DNA of 39,674 bases, taken from NCBI RefSeq assembly GCF_011683915.1, contig NZ_JAAQPH010000034.1:1-39674 (forward strand). Reading direction: 5' to 3'. This stretch comes from Pelagibius litoralis (GTDB lineage Bacteria > Pseudomonadota > Alphaproteobacteria > Kiloniellales > Kiloniellaceae). The notes under the pieces are model-generated. The model worked only from the letters and a program-made list of their open reading frames with translations. It searched no databases and had not been told where the DNA came from. This document shows, in pieces, positions 27,022-34,807 of the stretch (positions within the stretch are counted from its first letter, which is position 1; every line of letters starts with the position of its first letter). The position numbers and the translations under genes were made by a program.

Positions 27022-28302
27022 ATGACAGAGGCGATATCGGCGATTCCCCTGACACCGCTCGCCATATTCAGCTGCGCTTTCGCCGGCCTCTGGATCGCGG
27101 TCAGAACCTCTGCGCGCAATCGTCAATCGAAAACCCGTTATTGGTTTGTCGAGGCCTACCGGGTCTGGCGGACCCGGCGCCGCAAGGCAGCGGGCGGTGG
27201 CGAGGCGCATGTGGCCCTGGCCGGGATGCCGCCCCGCTCAATCCGCACGACCATCTCTGCGGCCGGCCGGATTCCGACCTTGCTGTTTTACTTTCCGGTC
27301 CTGCTGCACTGCCTGCGCCTGGCGCTCCGCCACGGTGGTTTTACGCTGCCTTCCGTCGCCAATCCCAACATCGTCTGCGGCGGCTTCCGCGGCGAATCAA
27401 AGATGTCCTATCTGAGCCAGATTCCTCCGCACCAGCAGCACTGGGTGGCGCCCTCCCTGCGCCTCGTTGCGACCCCGGCCCGTAAGGGCGCTTCGGGGGG
27501 CCGGCATCTCGAACAGGAAATCGCGCAGGCCGGCCTGCGGTTCCCGCTGGTGGTAAAGCCCGATATCGGATCCCAGGGCTATGGCGTTCGTTTGCTGCGT
27601 TCGCCGGCCGCGCTGGACGACTATCTGGACCATTTTCCCTCGGGCGAAGGTTTCATTCTGCAGCGCTATATCGATTGGGAAGGCGAGGCCGGCGTGCACT
27701 ATCTGCGCAAGCCGGGCGAAGCCCGCGGCCGGATCTTTTCCCTGGGCTTTCGCTGCTTTCCCCATGTTCTCGGCGACGGCCGTTCCCGCCTTTGCACCTT
27801 GATCGAGGCGGACCCCCGCACCCGCCGCATGGCGCGACGGCACTGCAGGGCAGTCGCGGCGCAACTGCAAAGGGTTCCGGCAAAAGGCGAGATGGTGCGG
27901 CTATCGCTGCTTGGCGGTGTTCGTACCGGGGGGCTCTACTATGACGGCTCGGCCTATGTCACGGCGGCCCTGGTGGCGCGCTTCGACGAGATTGCCCGGG
28001 CGATGCCGGATTTCCACTTCGGGCGCTTCGATGTCCGCTTCAAGTCCGTCGAGGCCCTGGGGCGCGGCGAGGACTTTCAGATCATGGAGGTGAACGGCGC
28101 CAGCGCCGAAGCGATCCACATCTGGGATCCCGAGCACAGCATCGCCGAGACCTACCGGGTGCTTTTCGAACAATTCCGCCTGCTCTATGAAATCGGCGCC
28201 CAGAATCGCGACCGCGGCTACCGGCCGATTGGCCTGGGCGGCTATCTGGCCCTGCAGTGGAAGGAATCGCGCCTGCTGCGGCGCTATCCGGAATCAGGCT
28301 GA
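27022..28302 (+). CDS. Membrane-anchored ATP-grasp protein of unknown substrate
   Basis: A 426-residue protein. An N-terminal hydrophobic segment (about 8-27) suggests a membrane anchor; a second hydrophobic patch is IPTLLFYFPVLLHCLRLAL (84-102). From about 110 the protein has an ATP-grasp ligase look: GGFRGESKMSYLSQIP (120-135), FPLVVKPDIGSQGYGVRLL with candidate ATP-binding Lys179, FILQRYIDW (211-219), and metal/ATP residues in HFGRFDVRF (Asp337) and FQIMEVNGASAEAIHIWDP (Glu356, Asn358). It resembles the carboxylate-amine ligase/D-Ala-D-Ala ligase superfamily, but I cannot name a substrate. ATG 27022 follows GGGGCGGG. An AT-rich stretch (about 26970-27005) precedes it. It converges on fabI. 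Confidence 0.75.
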   Translation: MTEAISAIPLTPLAIFSCAFAGLWIAVRTSARNRQSKTRYWFVEAYRVWRTRRRKAAGGGEAHVALAGMPPRSIRTTISAAGRIPTLLFYFPVLLHCLRLALRHGGFTLPSVANPNIVCGGFRGESKMSYLSQIPPHQQHWVAPSLRLVATPARKGASGGRHLEQEIAQAGLRFPLVVKPDIGSQGYGVRLLRSPAALDDYLDHFPSGEGFILQRYIDWEGEAGVHYLRKPGEARGRIFSLGFRCFPHVLGDGRSRLCTLIEADPRTRRMARRHCRAVAAQLQRVPAKGEMVRLSLLGGVRTGGLYYDGSAYVTAALVARFDEIARAMPDFHFGRFDVRFKSVEALGRGEDFQIMEVNGASAEAIHIWDPEHSIAETYRVLFEQFRLLYEIGAQNRDRGYRPIGLGGYLALQWKESRLLRRYPESG

Positions 28303-28340
28303 AGTGTGTGTTTTCCGGTCTCGACGACGGAGCGGCCGCG

Positions 28341-29135
28341 TCAGCCGCCCATGCGGCCGGGCGAAGGGATCCCCACGATGTTGTAGCCACCGTCGACATA
28401 GTGCACCTCGCCGGTGACGCCGCGGGAAAGATCCGACGAGAAGTAAAGGCCGGCAGAGCCGACCTCTTCCAGCAGCACATTGCGCTTCAACGGTGCGTGA
28501 TCGCGGTTCCAACCGAAGACGAAACGCGCATCGCCGATGGCCGAGCCGGCGAGGGTGCGCATCGGCCCGGCGGAGATGGCATTGACCCGGATGCCGCTTT
28601 CACCCAGGTCGACCGCCAGGTAGCGCACGCTGGCTTCCAGCGCGGCCTTGGCAACGCCCATCACATTGTAGTTCGGGGTCACCCGTTCGGCACCCAGATA
28701 GGTCAGGGTGACCAAGCTGCCGCCCGGCCCCATCAGGGCCGCGGCCTGGCGGGCCACAGCTGTGAAGGAGTAGCAGGAGATCGCCATGGTACGGTTGAAG
28801 TTCGCCCGGCTGGTATTGAGGTAGCGCCCCTTCAGCTCTTCCTTGTCGGAATAGGCGATGGCGTGGATCACCACGTCGACGTTGTCCCAGCGTTCGCGCA
28901 GGCTGTCGAAGGTGCCGGCGATGTCGCTTTCCTGTTCCACGTCGCAGGGCAGAACGATGTTCGAGCCGACGGACTCGGCCAGCGGGCGGACCCGGCGTTC
29001 GAAAGCACTGCCTTGATAGGTAAAGGCCAACTCGGCGCCCTGCGCGTGCAGTGCCTTTGCTATGCCCCAAGCAATGGAGTGGTCGTTGGCCACCCCCATA
29101 ATCAGGCCGCGCTTACCGGCCATCAACCCCGCCAT
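28341..29135 (-). CDS. fabI: Enoyl-[ACP] reductase (NADH) FabI
   Basis: A 264-residue SDR-fold enzyme for the last reduction of fatty-acid elongation. The nucleotide-binding start GLIMGVANDHSIAWGIAKAL (10-29) has the FabI form. Catalytic Tyr146, Tyr156 and Lys163 are in TLTYLGAERVTPNYNVMGVAKAALE. This is the triclosan/isoniazid-type target enzyme. ATG 29135 has GGGGA eight bases upstream; Met5 is an alternative. It starts 17 bases after the fabB stop, so fabA-fabB-fabI most likely form a minus-strand operon. The C-terminal GIPSPGRMGG tail is normal for the family. Confidence 0.97.
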   Translation of the reverse strand: MAGLMAGKRGLIMGVANDHSIAWGIAKALHAQGAELAFTYQGSAFERRVRPLAESVGSNIVLPCDVEQESDIAGTFDSLRERWDNVDVVIHAIAYSDKEELKGRYLNTSRANFNRTMAISCYSFTAVARQAAALMGPGGSLVTLTYLGAERVTPNYNVMGVAKAALEASVRYLAVDLGESGIRVNAISAGPMRTLAGSAIGDARFVFGWNRDHAPLKRNVLLEEVGSAGLYFSSDLSRGVTGEVHYVDGGYNIVGIPSPGRMGG

Positions 29136-29152
29136 CGATTTTTCCCCGACCT

Positions 29153-30373
29153 CTAACCTTCGTACCGCTTAAACGCGAGACTGGCGTTGGTGCCGCCAAA
29201 TCCGAAGCTGTTGGACATGACGCAGTTCAACGACAAACCATCCTCCATCTCGCGGACGATGGGCATTCCCTCAGCTTCCGGGTCGAGGTTGTCGATGTTG
29301 GCCGAAGCTGCCACGAAATTGGTATTTAGCATAAGAAGCGAATAGATCGCTTCATGGACGCCGGTGGCGCCCTGGGAGTGCCCGGTCAACGACTTGGTCG
29401 AGGAAATTCGCGGCATATCGGCGCCGAAGGCCTCGCGGATCGCGGTCAGTTCCGGTATGTCGCCGGCCTGGGTGGACGTGCCATGGGCGTTGATGTAGTC
29501 GACCGGGGTGTTGCCCAGGCTCTGCATGGCCAAGCGCATGCACCGCATGGCGCCTTCGCCGGAAGGCGCGACCATGTCCGCCCCGTCGGAGGTGGCGGCA
29601 TAGGCGGCCACCTCGCCGTAGATCTTTGCGCCCCGGGCCTTGGCCCGTTCCAGGTCCTCCAGCACCACGACGCCGCCGCCGCCGGAGATCACGAAACCGT
29701 CGCGGTCGCGGTCATAGGCGCGCGACGCCCGGGTCGGTTCGCCGTTGAAGTTGCTGGACAGCGCGCCCATGGCGTCGAACAGAACCGTGAGGGTCCAATG
29801 CAGTTCCTCGCCGCCACCGGCGAAGACGATGTCCTGCTTGCCCATCTGGATCAGCTCTGCGCCATTGCCGATGCAGTGCGCGGAGGTCGAGCAGGCCGAG
29901 GAAATCGAGTAGCTGAGGCCTTTGATCTTGAAGGCTGTCGAGAGATTGGCCGAATTGGTCGACGACATGCAGCGCGGCACCATGTAAGGGCCGACGCGCT
30001 TTGGTCCCTTGGTGCGGGTCAGGTCTGCGGCCTCCACCTGATTGGAGGTGGACGGCCCGCCCGAACCCATGATGAGCCCGCTGCGCTCATGGGAGACCTC
30101 GGCCTCGGTCAGGCCGGCATCGGCGATCGCCTCCTGCATGGCGATATAGTTGTAGGCCGCTCCTTCGCCCATGAAGCGCCGCAGCTTGCGGTCGACATGG
30201 TCGGCGACATCGATCTTCAGAGAGCCGTGAACATGGCTTCGAAAGCCCATCTCGGCATAGGTGTCGCAGAACTCGATCCCGGAGCGTCCCTGGCGGAGCG
30301 ACTCGATCACCTCGGCCTTATTGTTGCCGATACTGGAGACGATGCCTATTCCTGTGACAGCGACTCGGCGCAT
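29153..30373 (-). CDS. fabB: 3-oxoacyl-[ACP] synthase I FabB
   Basis: A 406-residue beta-ketoacyl-ACP synthase. The Cys-His-His triad is visible: Cys161 in [11 protein letters not shown], His297 in [11 protein letters not shown], and His332 in TGHSQGATG. With FabA next to it, this is the FabB type needed for unsaturated fatty-acid synthesis, rather than FabF. The frame is open to a TTG at 30382, but ATG 30373 ([14 protein letters not shown]) matches the normal start and has TTGGA upstream. It lies 109 bases after fabA; the gap has a CCCC/GGGG palindrome (about 30404-30418) but no clear terminator. Confidence 0.96.
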   Translation of the reverse strand: MRRVAVTGIGIVSSIGNNKAEVIESLRQGRSGIEFCDTYAEMGFRSHVHGSLKIDVADHVDRKLRRFMGEGAAYNYIAMQEAIADAGLTEAEVSHERSGLIMGSGGPSTSNQVEAADLTRTKGPKRVGPYMVPRCMSSTNSANLSTAFKIKGLSYSISSACSTSAHCIGNGAELIQMGKQDIVFAGGGEELHWTLTVLFDAMGALSSNFNGEPTRASRAYDRDRDGFVISGGGGVVVLEDLERAKARGAKIYGEVAAYAATSDGADMVAPSGEGAMRCMRLAMQSLGNTPVDYINAHGTSTQAGDIPELTAIREAFGADMPRISSTKSLTGHSQGATGVHEAIYSLLMLNTNFVAASANIDNLDPEAEGMPIVREMEDGLSLNCVMSNSFGFGGTNASLAFKRYEG

Positions 30374-30482
30374 AGTTTCCAATCCGTCTTGTGGCCTTAA
30401 GGTACCCCAACTTGGGGGCTATGCGGCGTAATGCCCTAGGGCGGTTCTGCGATGTTCGGTCAGCTTCGGGTCCGCCTTCGCC

Positions 30483-31025
30483 TCAGGCAGTCTGCGGGTC
30501 GCGCTGAAACAACCCGACCTTGAGATCCTTGGCTTCGTAGATCGGCTGGCCGTCGACTTTCATGATGCCGTCGGCGATCCCCAGAACAAGCTTGCCCATG
30601 CGGACGCGTTTAAGATCCAGGTGATAACTGACCAGCTTGGCGGTCGGCGTGACCATCTCGCTGAACTTCACCTGGCCGACGCCCAGCGCCCGTCCGCGCC
30701 CCGGTGCGCCCAGCCAACCGAGAAAGAATCCGACAAGCTGCCAGAGAGAGTCCAGGCCGAGACAGCCCGGCATCACCGGATCGCCTTCGAAATGGCACTC
30801 GAAGAACCACAGTTTCGGATCGATGTCGAACTCGGCAACGACATGCCCTTTGCCGTGCTCGCCGCCTTTTTCCGAGATTTCGGTTATGCGGTGAAACATC
30901 AACATGGGCGGCAGGGGCAGCTGTGCGTTTCCCGGGCCGAAGAGTTTGCCGTGCGCGCACTGAAGCAGATCTTCGTAACGAAAACTGTCTTGTTTTTTAA
31001 TCAAGCGATCCACCTGGTCCAGCAC
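30483..31025 (-). CDS. fabA: 3-hydroxydecanoyl-[ACP] dehydratase/isomerase FabA
   Basis: A 180-residue hot-dog-fold enzyme that dehydrates 3-hydroxyacyl-ACP and isomerises the C10 trans-2 intermediate to cis-3. The N-terminal block [34 protein letters not shown] and the active-site block [30 protein letters not shown] (His78, Asp92) are diagnostic. GTG 31025 is the chosen start; no in-frame ATG lies just upstream. The first ten residues ([10 protein letters not shown]) extend slightly beyond the E. coli protein. It is divergent from irr with a 410-base shared region, a layout common in alphaproteobacteria. Confidence 0.96.
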   Translation of the reverse strand: MLDQVDRLIKKQDSFRYEDLLQCAHGKLFGPGNAQLPLPPMLMFHRITEISEKGGEHGKGHVVAEFDIDPKLWFFECHFEGDPVMPGCLGLDSLWQLVGFFLGWLGAPGRGRALGVGQVKFSEMVTPTAKLVSYHLDLKRVRMGKLVLGIADGIMKVDGQPIYEAKDLKVGLFQRDPQTA

Positions 31026-31358
31026 TCTTCATTCTTGGCTCAAAGGTTCAAACGGTAATCTGTTGTCTGCACACCGCAATCCTAGGACTGCTAGCTTCAC
31101 AGGATAAACAAACGATCTGCAGATCCCACCCAACGAAGGTTATTTCTACATAAGCCGAATGGCAGCTCTATGCCACGACAAAAGGCGTTGCACCGTGACC
31201 TTTGCGGGCGCAGCCAACGCTGAGCGGACTATAGCATAGGCATTGAGCCGTCAAACAGCATCGCGTCGCCCGAAGAACCGGACCAAGCGTGACACTTGTA
31301 TGGTTAACGCAGGCTTAAACCCCCGACGTAGCCTGCAAAACGGCGGCGGTAATTTATA

Positions 31359-31413
31359 GGCGTTCCAAAAAATTTGACAATCGACTGTTTTGAACACTTT
31401 AATTCGGAACGCC
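31359..31413. repeat. 8-bp inverted repeat bracketing the irr promoter
   Basis: GGCGTTCC (31359-31366) and GGAACGCC (31406-31413) are perfect complements separated by 39 bases that contain the -35 and -10 elements of irr. It could be a split operator or chance. Confidence 0.45.
31374..31403 (+). promoter_or_regulatory. Promoter of irr
   Basis: TTGACA (31374-31379), an 18-base spacer and TTTAAT (31398-31403), about 33 bases before the irr start at 31436. It is close to the sigma-70 consensus. Confidence 0.65.
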
Positions 31414-31435
31414 TCGCCTTATATCTGGATGTGTG

Positions 31436-31876
31436 ATGAACAAGGATCGCCCCTACAGCGCTTTGGTACAGCGGTTAAAGGCCGCCGGGCTGCGCCCGAC
31501 ACGCCAACGCCTTGCCCTCGCCAAGCTGCTTTTTGAGCCGCAATCCGGTGGCGACCGCCATATCACGGCCGAGCAACTCCATGCCGAGGCGGTTGCCGGA
31601 GCTGTCCGGGTTTCCCTGGCAACCGTCTATAACAGCCTGCACCAGTTCACCGGCGCCGGCCTCTTACGAGAGGTCGTGGTCGAGCCGGGCCGCTCCTACT
31701 TCGACACCAATGTGTCCGATCATCACCACTTCTACTTTGAAGACGGCGGAAGGCTGCAGGATATTCCCGGCGAGCAGGTTCACCTGGAAGGTCTGCCCAC
31801 CCCACCGGAAGGCACCCGGGTCGCCCGGATCGATGTGATTGTCCGGCTTTCCGATGGCGAGAGCGAAGCTTCGTAA
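31436..31876 (+). CDS. irr: Iron response regulator Irr
   Basis: A 146-residue Fur-superfamily regulator. In alphaproteobacteria Irr senses haem status and acts under iron limitation, repressing or activating through ICE/Irr boxes. The winged helix includes GLRPTRQRLALAKLLF (18-33) and LATVYNSLHQFTGAGLL (61-77); the HHH motif SDHHHFYFEDGGRLQDI (94-110, His96-98) is the Irr signature and the reported haem-responsive site. The N-terminal GCPWHD haem-regulatory motif of Bradyrhizobium Irr is absent, as in most Irr proteins. ATG 36 of 31401-31460 (31436) is preferred over the overlapping GTG 31433. A palindrome matching its binding-site type lies 34 bases downstream of its stop. Confidence 0.93.
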   Translation: MNKDRPYSALVQRLKAAGLRPTRQRLALAKLLFEPQSGGDRHITAEQLHAEAVAGAVRVSLATVYNSLHQFTGAGLLREVVVEPGRSYFDTNVSDHHHFYFEDGGRLQDIPGEQVHLEGLPTPPEGTRVARIDVIVRLSDGESEAS

Positions 31877-31909
31877 TTTAGCTTTCGCGTCTGCCACTTA
31901 AATTCCACA

Positions 31910-31924
31910 TTAGAATTATTCTAA
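31910..31924. promoter_or_regulatory. Irr box (ICE-type palindrome)
   Basis: TTAGAAT-T-ATTCTAA is a perfect 7-1-7 inverted repeat matching the TTAGAA...TTCTAA type of the alphaproteobacterial Irr/ICE site. It ends four bases before a TTGACA -35 box and lies directly after irr. The match to the known motif type is from memory, and binding is inferred. Confidence 0.75.
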
Positions 31925-31928
31925 ATTA

Positions 31929-31957
31929 TTGACAGGCGTTCGGCTGCGGTCTATGTA
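31929..31957 (+). promoter_or_regulatory. Promoter of the rubrerythrin gene
   Basis: TTGACA (31929-31934), 17 bases, then TATGTA (31952-31957). The -35 is perfect and the -10 moderate, as expected of a promoter needing or receiving regulation. The Irr palindrome abuts it upstream, a position from which a bound protein could either block or assist RNA polymerase. Confidence 0.6.
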
Positions 31958-32039
31958 AAGCTCATGACGGGCGGTTTGCCGGCCATGCGGGGCGGCAAGC
32001 GGAAAAGCCCGCAAGCCTACCTACAGGAGAGCAAGACCC

Positions 32040-32456
32040 ATGTCGCTTAAGGGCTCGAAGACCGAACAGAATCTCAAAGACGCCTTCGCCGGCGAAAGCC
32101 AGGCCAACCGCCGCTATCTCTACTTCGCTCAAAAGGCCGACATTGAAGGTTTCAACGACGTTGCCGCAGTCTTCCGTTCCACCGCCGAGGGTGAGACCGG
32201 TCACGCGCACGGTCACCTGCAATACCTCGAAGAAGTCGGCGATCCGGCAACCGGTGAGCCGATCGGCGATACCACGCTGAACCTGAAGTCCGCCATCGCC
32301 GGCGAGACCCACGAGTACACGGACATGTATCCGGGTATGGCCCGCGCGGCCCGTGAAGAAGGCTTCGACGAGATCGCCGATTGGTTCGAAACCCTGGCGA
32401 AGGCTGAGAAGAGCCACGCCGGCCGTTTCCAGAAAGCTCTGGAGACCATGGCCTAA
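32040..32456 (+). CDS. Rubrerythrin-family diiron protein lacking rubredoxin domain
   Basis: A 138-residue ferritin-like four-helix protein. It has the diiron ligand pattern of rubrerythrins: Glu19 (AGES), [10 protein letters not shown] with Glu52 and His55, AGETHEY with Glu89 and Glu92, and KAEKSH with Glu123 and His126. Rubrerythrins reduce hydrogen peroxide to water using electrons normally delivered by a C-terminal rubredoxin FeS4 domain. This protein has no Cys at all, so it needs an external electron donor (the erythrin/sulerythrin-like form). AGGAG at 32025-32029 precedes ATG 32040. It sits behind an Irr box, and a long hairpin and a Fe-S protein gene follow. Confidence 0.92.
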   Translation: MSLKGSKTEQNLKDAFAGESQANRRYLYFAQKADIEGFNDVAAVFRSTAEGETGHAHGHLQYLEEVGDPATGEPIGDTTLNLKSAIAGETHEYTDMYPGMARAAREEGFDEIADWFETLAKAEKSHAGRFQKALETMA

Positions 32457-32498
32457 GGCCCTTTGGGCTCTATATCCGAGAGAGCATGTCTTGTCGGG

Positions 32499-32545
32499 GC
32501 AGGGCTGATGAAGGTGGCTGCTATCCGGCCGCCGATCAGCCCTGC
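32499..32545 (+). other. Long hairpin between rubrerythrin and Fe-S genes
   Basis: GCAGGGCTGAT (32499-32509) pairs perfectly with ATCAGCCCTGC (32535-32545). The loop contains a second stem, GGTGGC (32513-32518) with GCCGCC (32528-32533, one G-U). There is no T-tract. It may protect the upstream mRNA or set different levels of the two products. Confidence 0.6.
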
Positions 32546-32644
32546 CGTCGACGGGGCGGTATGATCAAGCTGCGCTTCGATGCCTGACGGCCTGAAGCGG
32601 ATCCATGGGGTGGCGCCGCGGTGTCCCATGGTCGGGGAAAAGTA

Positions 32645-33991
32645 ATGAGCGAAGGTGGCCTGAACGCCCCGGTGCGTCATCCCATCGACTGGAATGACCC
32701 GGACTTCTACGACTGGGACAAGCTGAATGCGGAGGTCGAGCGCGTCTTCGACATCTGCCACGGCTGCCGCCGTTGCTTCAATCTCTGCGATTCCTTCCCC
32801 CGCCTCTTCGATCTGATCGACGAATCGGCAAGCGGCGAACTGGATAGCGTCGACAAGGCCGACTACAAGCCGGTGGTCGATGCCTGCACGCTCTGCGACA
32901 TGTGTTTCATGGTGAGCTGCCCCTACGTACCGCCCCATGAGTTCAACATCGACTTCCCGCACCTGATGCTGCGCTACCGGGCGGCGGAACGTAAAAGCGG
33001 CAAGGTCGACCGCCGTCTCGACCAGCTGACCCGGACCGACCGCAACGGCAAGCTGGCCGAATTCGCGGCGCCGGTCTGCAACTGGGCGAGTTCAACCGCC
33101 AACAAGGTGACCCGGCCGATCATGGAGCAGACCGTCGGCATTCACCGCGAGGCCGAGCTGCCGGAATTCCACGGCAAGACCTTTGCCCTGCGCGCCATGG
33201 AGGCACCGGTCGAGCCGAACCCCCAGGCACCCGCGAAGGGCCGCAAGGTCGCGCTCTACGCCACCTGCTTCGTCAACTACAACAACCCCGGGATCGGCGA
33301 GGCTGCGCGCGCCGTGCTGGCCCGAAACGGGGTCGAGACCGAGGTGGTCTATCCCGCCTGCTGCGGCATGCCGCAGTTAGAACAGGGCAACATCGAAGAG
33401 GTGGCCGAGTCCGCCAAAAAGGTGTCGCAGGAGCTTGGCCGCTGGATCGACGAGGGCTACGACATCGTCGCCCTGACGCCGTCCTGTGCGCTGATGCTGA
33501 AATTCGAATGGCCGCTGATCCTGCCGGACCATGAAGGGGTGAAGCGCCTGTCCGAGGCGACCTACGATGTCACCGAGTATGTGGTCGATATCGCCAAGAA
33601 AGAAGGCCTGGCCGAGGGCCTGACCCCGCTGGACGGCGGCGTCGCGCTGCACATGGCCTGTCATGCCCGGGCCCAGAACGTCGGCGCCAAGGCCGCGGAA
33701 ATGCTGCGCCTGGTGCCGGAGGCGGACGTGAAGGTGGTGGAGCGTTGCTCCGGCCACGGCGGTTCCTGGGGCGTGCTCAAGGAGAATTTCGAAACTGCGA
33801 TCAAGGTCGGCCGCCCGGCGGCGCGCCTCGCCGCCCAGGCCGGCAAACACTATGTCGCCTCGGAATGTCCGCTTGCCGGCCAGCATATTCTCCAGGGTAT
33901 CGAGCGGCTGAAGATGGACAACAAGCCGCAGGTCGACCGCAGCTATCACCCCATCGAACTCTTCGCCAAAGCCTACGGGCTGGGCGACTGA
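32645..33991 (+). CDS. GlpC/HdrD-like Fe-S oxidoreductase subunit
   Basis: A 448-residue protein with two ferredoxin-type [4Fe-4S] motifs, CHGCRRCFNLC (Cys38, 41, 44, 48) and CTLCDMCFMVSC (Cys81, 84, 87, 92). Two CCG-type domains follow: one with ATCFVNYNNPG and YPACCGMPQLEQGN, the other with MACHARAQNVG and CSGHGGSWG, the latter lacking the double Cys. This is the heterodisulfide reductase/GlpC/LutA-like architecture of electron-transfer subunits; no flavin domain or membrane helix is seen. Its substrate is unknown. I chose ATG 32645 (GGGGA upstream) over GTG 32621. Standing between rubrerythrin and DUF3501, it is a candidate electron donor. Confidence 0.87.
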   Translation: MSEGGLNAPVRHPIDWNDPDFYDWDKLNAEVERVFDICHGCRRCFNLCDSFPRLFDLIDESASGELDSVDKADYKPVVDACTLCDMCFMVSCPYVPPHEFNIDFPHLMLRYRAAERKSGKVDRRLDQLTRTDRNGKLAEFAAPVCNWASSTANKVTRPIMEQTVGIHREAELPEFHGKTFALRAMEAPVEPNPQAPAKGRKVALYATCFVNYNNPGIGEAARAVLARNGVETEVVYPACCGMPQLEQGNIEEVAESAKKVSQELGRWIDEGYDIVALTPSCALMLKFEWPLILPDHEGVKRLSEATYDVTEYVVDIAKKEGLAEGLTPLDGGVALHMACHARAQNVGAKAAEMLRLVPEADVKVVERCSGHGGSWGVLKENFETAIKVGRPAARLAAQAGKHYVASECPLAGQHILQGIERLKMDNKPQVDRSYHPIELFAKAYGLGD

Positions 33992-34011
33992 TAAGGAAGG
34001 ATTCCCCCGCG

Positions 34012-34614
34012 ATGAGCGCCGGACTTGCCACGAAAAGAGAGATTACCCGCGACGACATCCTGCCGATGGAGACCTATACCGAGGAGCGCCGGGAACTGCG
34101 CCGCGACCTGGTGGCGAAGAAAAAGTTCCGCCGCCAGGATGTCGGGCCGGTCTGCACCTTCTATTTCGAGAACTACGAGACCATGTGGGCCCAGATCCAC
34201 GAGATGCTCTACATCGAAAAGGGCGGCGAGGAGCAGATCGCCGACGAACTCAGCGCCTATAACCCGCTGATTCCCCAAGGGCGTGAGCTGGTTGCCACGG
34301 TGATGTTCGAGATCGACGATGCGCTCCGCCGGAAAACCTTCCTGTCCAAGCTGGGCGGCATCGAGGAAACGGCCTTTTTCGAGATCGACGGCGCGCGCGT
34401 CATCGGCAAGCCGGAAGAAGACGTCGACCGCACGACCGCCGACGGCAAGGCCTCCGCCGTGCAGTTCATTCACTTCAATTTCACCGAGGCCCAGGTCGCC
34501 AGCTTCAAGACGCCGGACAGCCGGGTCATCCTGGGCTTCGACCATCCGGCCTATGGCCACATGACCATCCTCGGCGAGGAGGTCCGCGCCGCCCTGGCCA
34601 AGGACTTCGACTGA
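34012..34614 (+). CDS. DUF3501 family protein
   Basis: A 200-residue soluble protein that I recognise as DUF3501, usually found beside rubrerythrin and GlpC-like Fe-S genes. Conserved-looking stretches are ITRDDILPMETYTEERRELRRDLVAKKKFRRQDVGPVCTFYFENYETMWAQIHEMLYIEKGG and YNPLIPQGRELVATVMFEIDD, then a beta-rich C-terminal half (VQFIHFNFTEAQV, ILGFDHPAYGHM). There is only one Cys and no recognised cofactor motif. ATG 34012 has AAGGAAGG about 11 bases upstream and lies 20 bases after the Fe-S gene, so they are co-transcribed. No function is established. Confidence 0.83.
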   Translation: MSAGLATKREITRDDILPMETYTEERRELRRDLVAKKKFRRQDVGPVCTFYFENYETMWAQIHEMLYIEKGGEEQIADELSAYNPLIPQGRELVATVMFEIDDALRRKTFLSKLGGIEETAFFEIDGARVIGKPEEDVDRTTADGKASAVQFIHFNFTEAQVASFKTPDSRVILGFDHPAYGHMTILGEEVRAALAKDFD

Positions 34615-34651
34615 AACACAGTAATGCCGAGCGCCGCTTCGGCTGACGGTT

Positions 34652-34800
34652 CCCCCTCACCCTCCCGCTAACGCGGGCCCCTCCCTCTCCCCCTGTGGGA
34701 GAGGGAATTATCGCGACCCTTTTTTGTTTCTCCCTCTCCCCTGGTGGGAGAGGGTCGGGGTGAGGGGGATGCTTCCCGCGTTAGCGGGAGGGTGAGGGGG
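34652..34800. repeat. Nested palindromic repeat, copy 1
   Basis: The outer arms 34652-34677 and 34775-34800 (CCCCCTCACCCTCCCGC... and its complement) pair perfectly over 26 bases. Inside lie two further hairpins, CCCTCTCCC/GGGAGAGGG at 34683-34705 and at 34732-34754, separated by an AT-rich segment with a run of Ts. It lies after DUF3501 and before the convergent SH3 gene, and it recurs at 37284-37393. Confidence 0.85.
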
Positions 34801-34807
34801 CGTTCCC

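Larger units (their letters stand above)
31026..31435. other. Divergent fabA-irr intergenic region
   Basis: This 410-base gap holds no ORF I would accept. It contains the irr promoter and its flanking inverted repeat (listed separately) and presumably the fabA promoter on the minus strand, for which I see no strong sigma-70 match. No Irr-type TTAGAA...TTCTAA palindrome is present here, unlike the next intergenic region. Confidence 0.6.
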
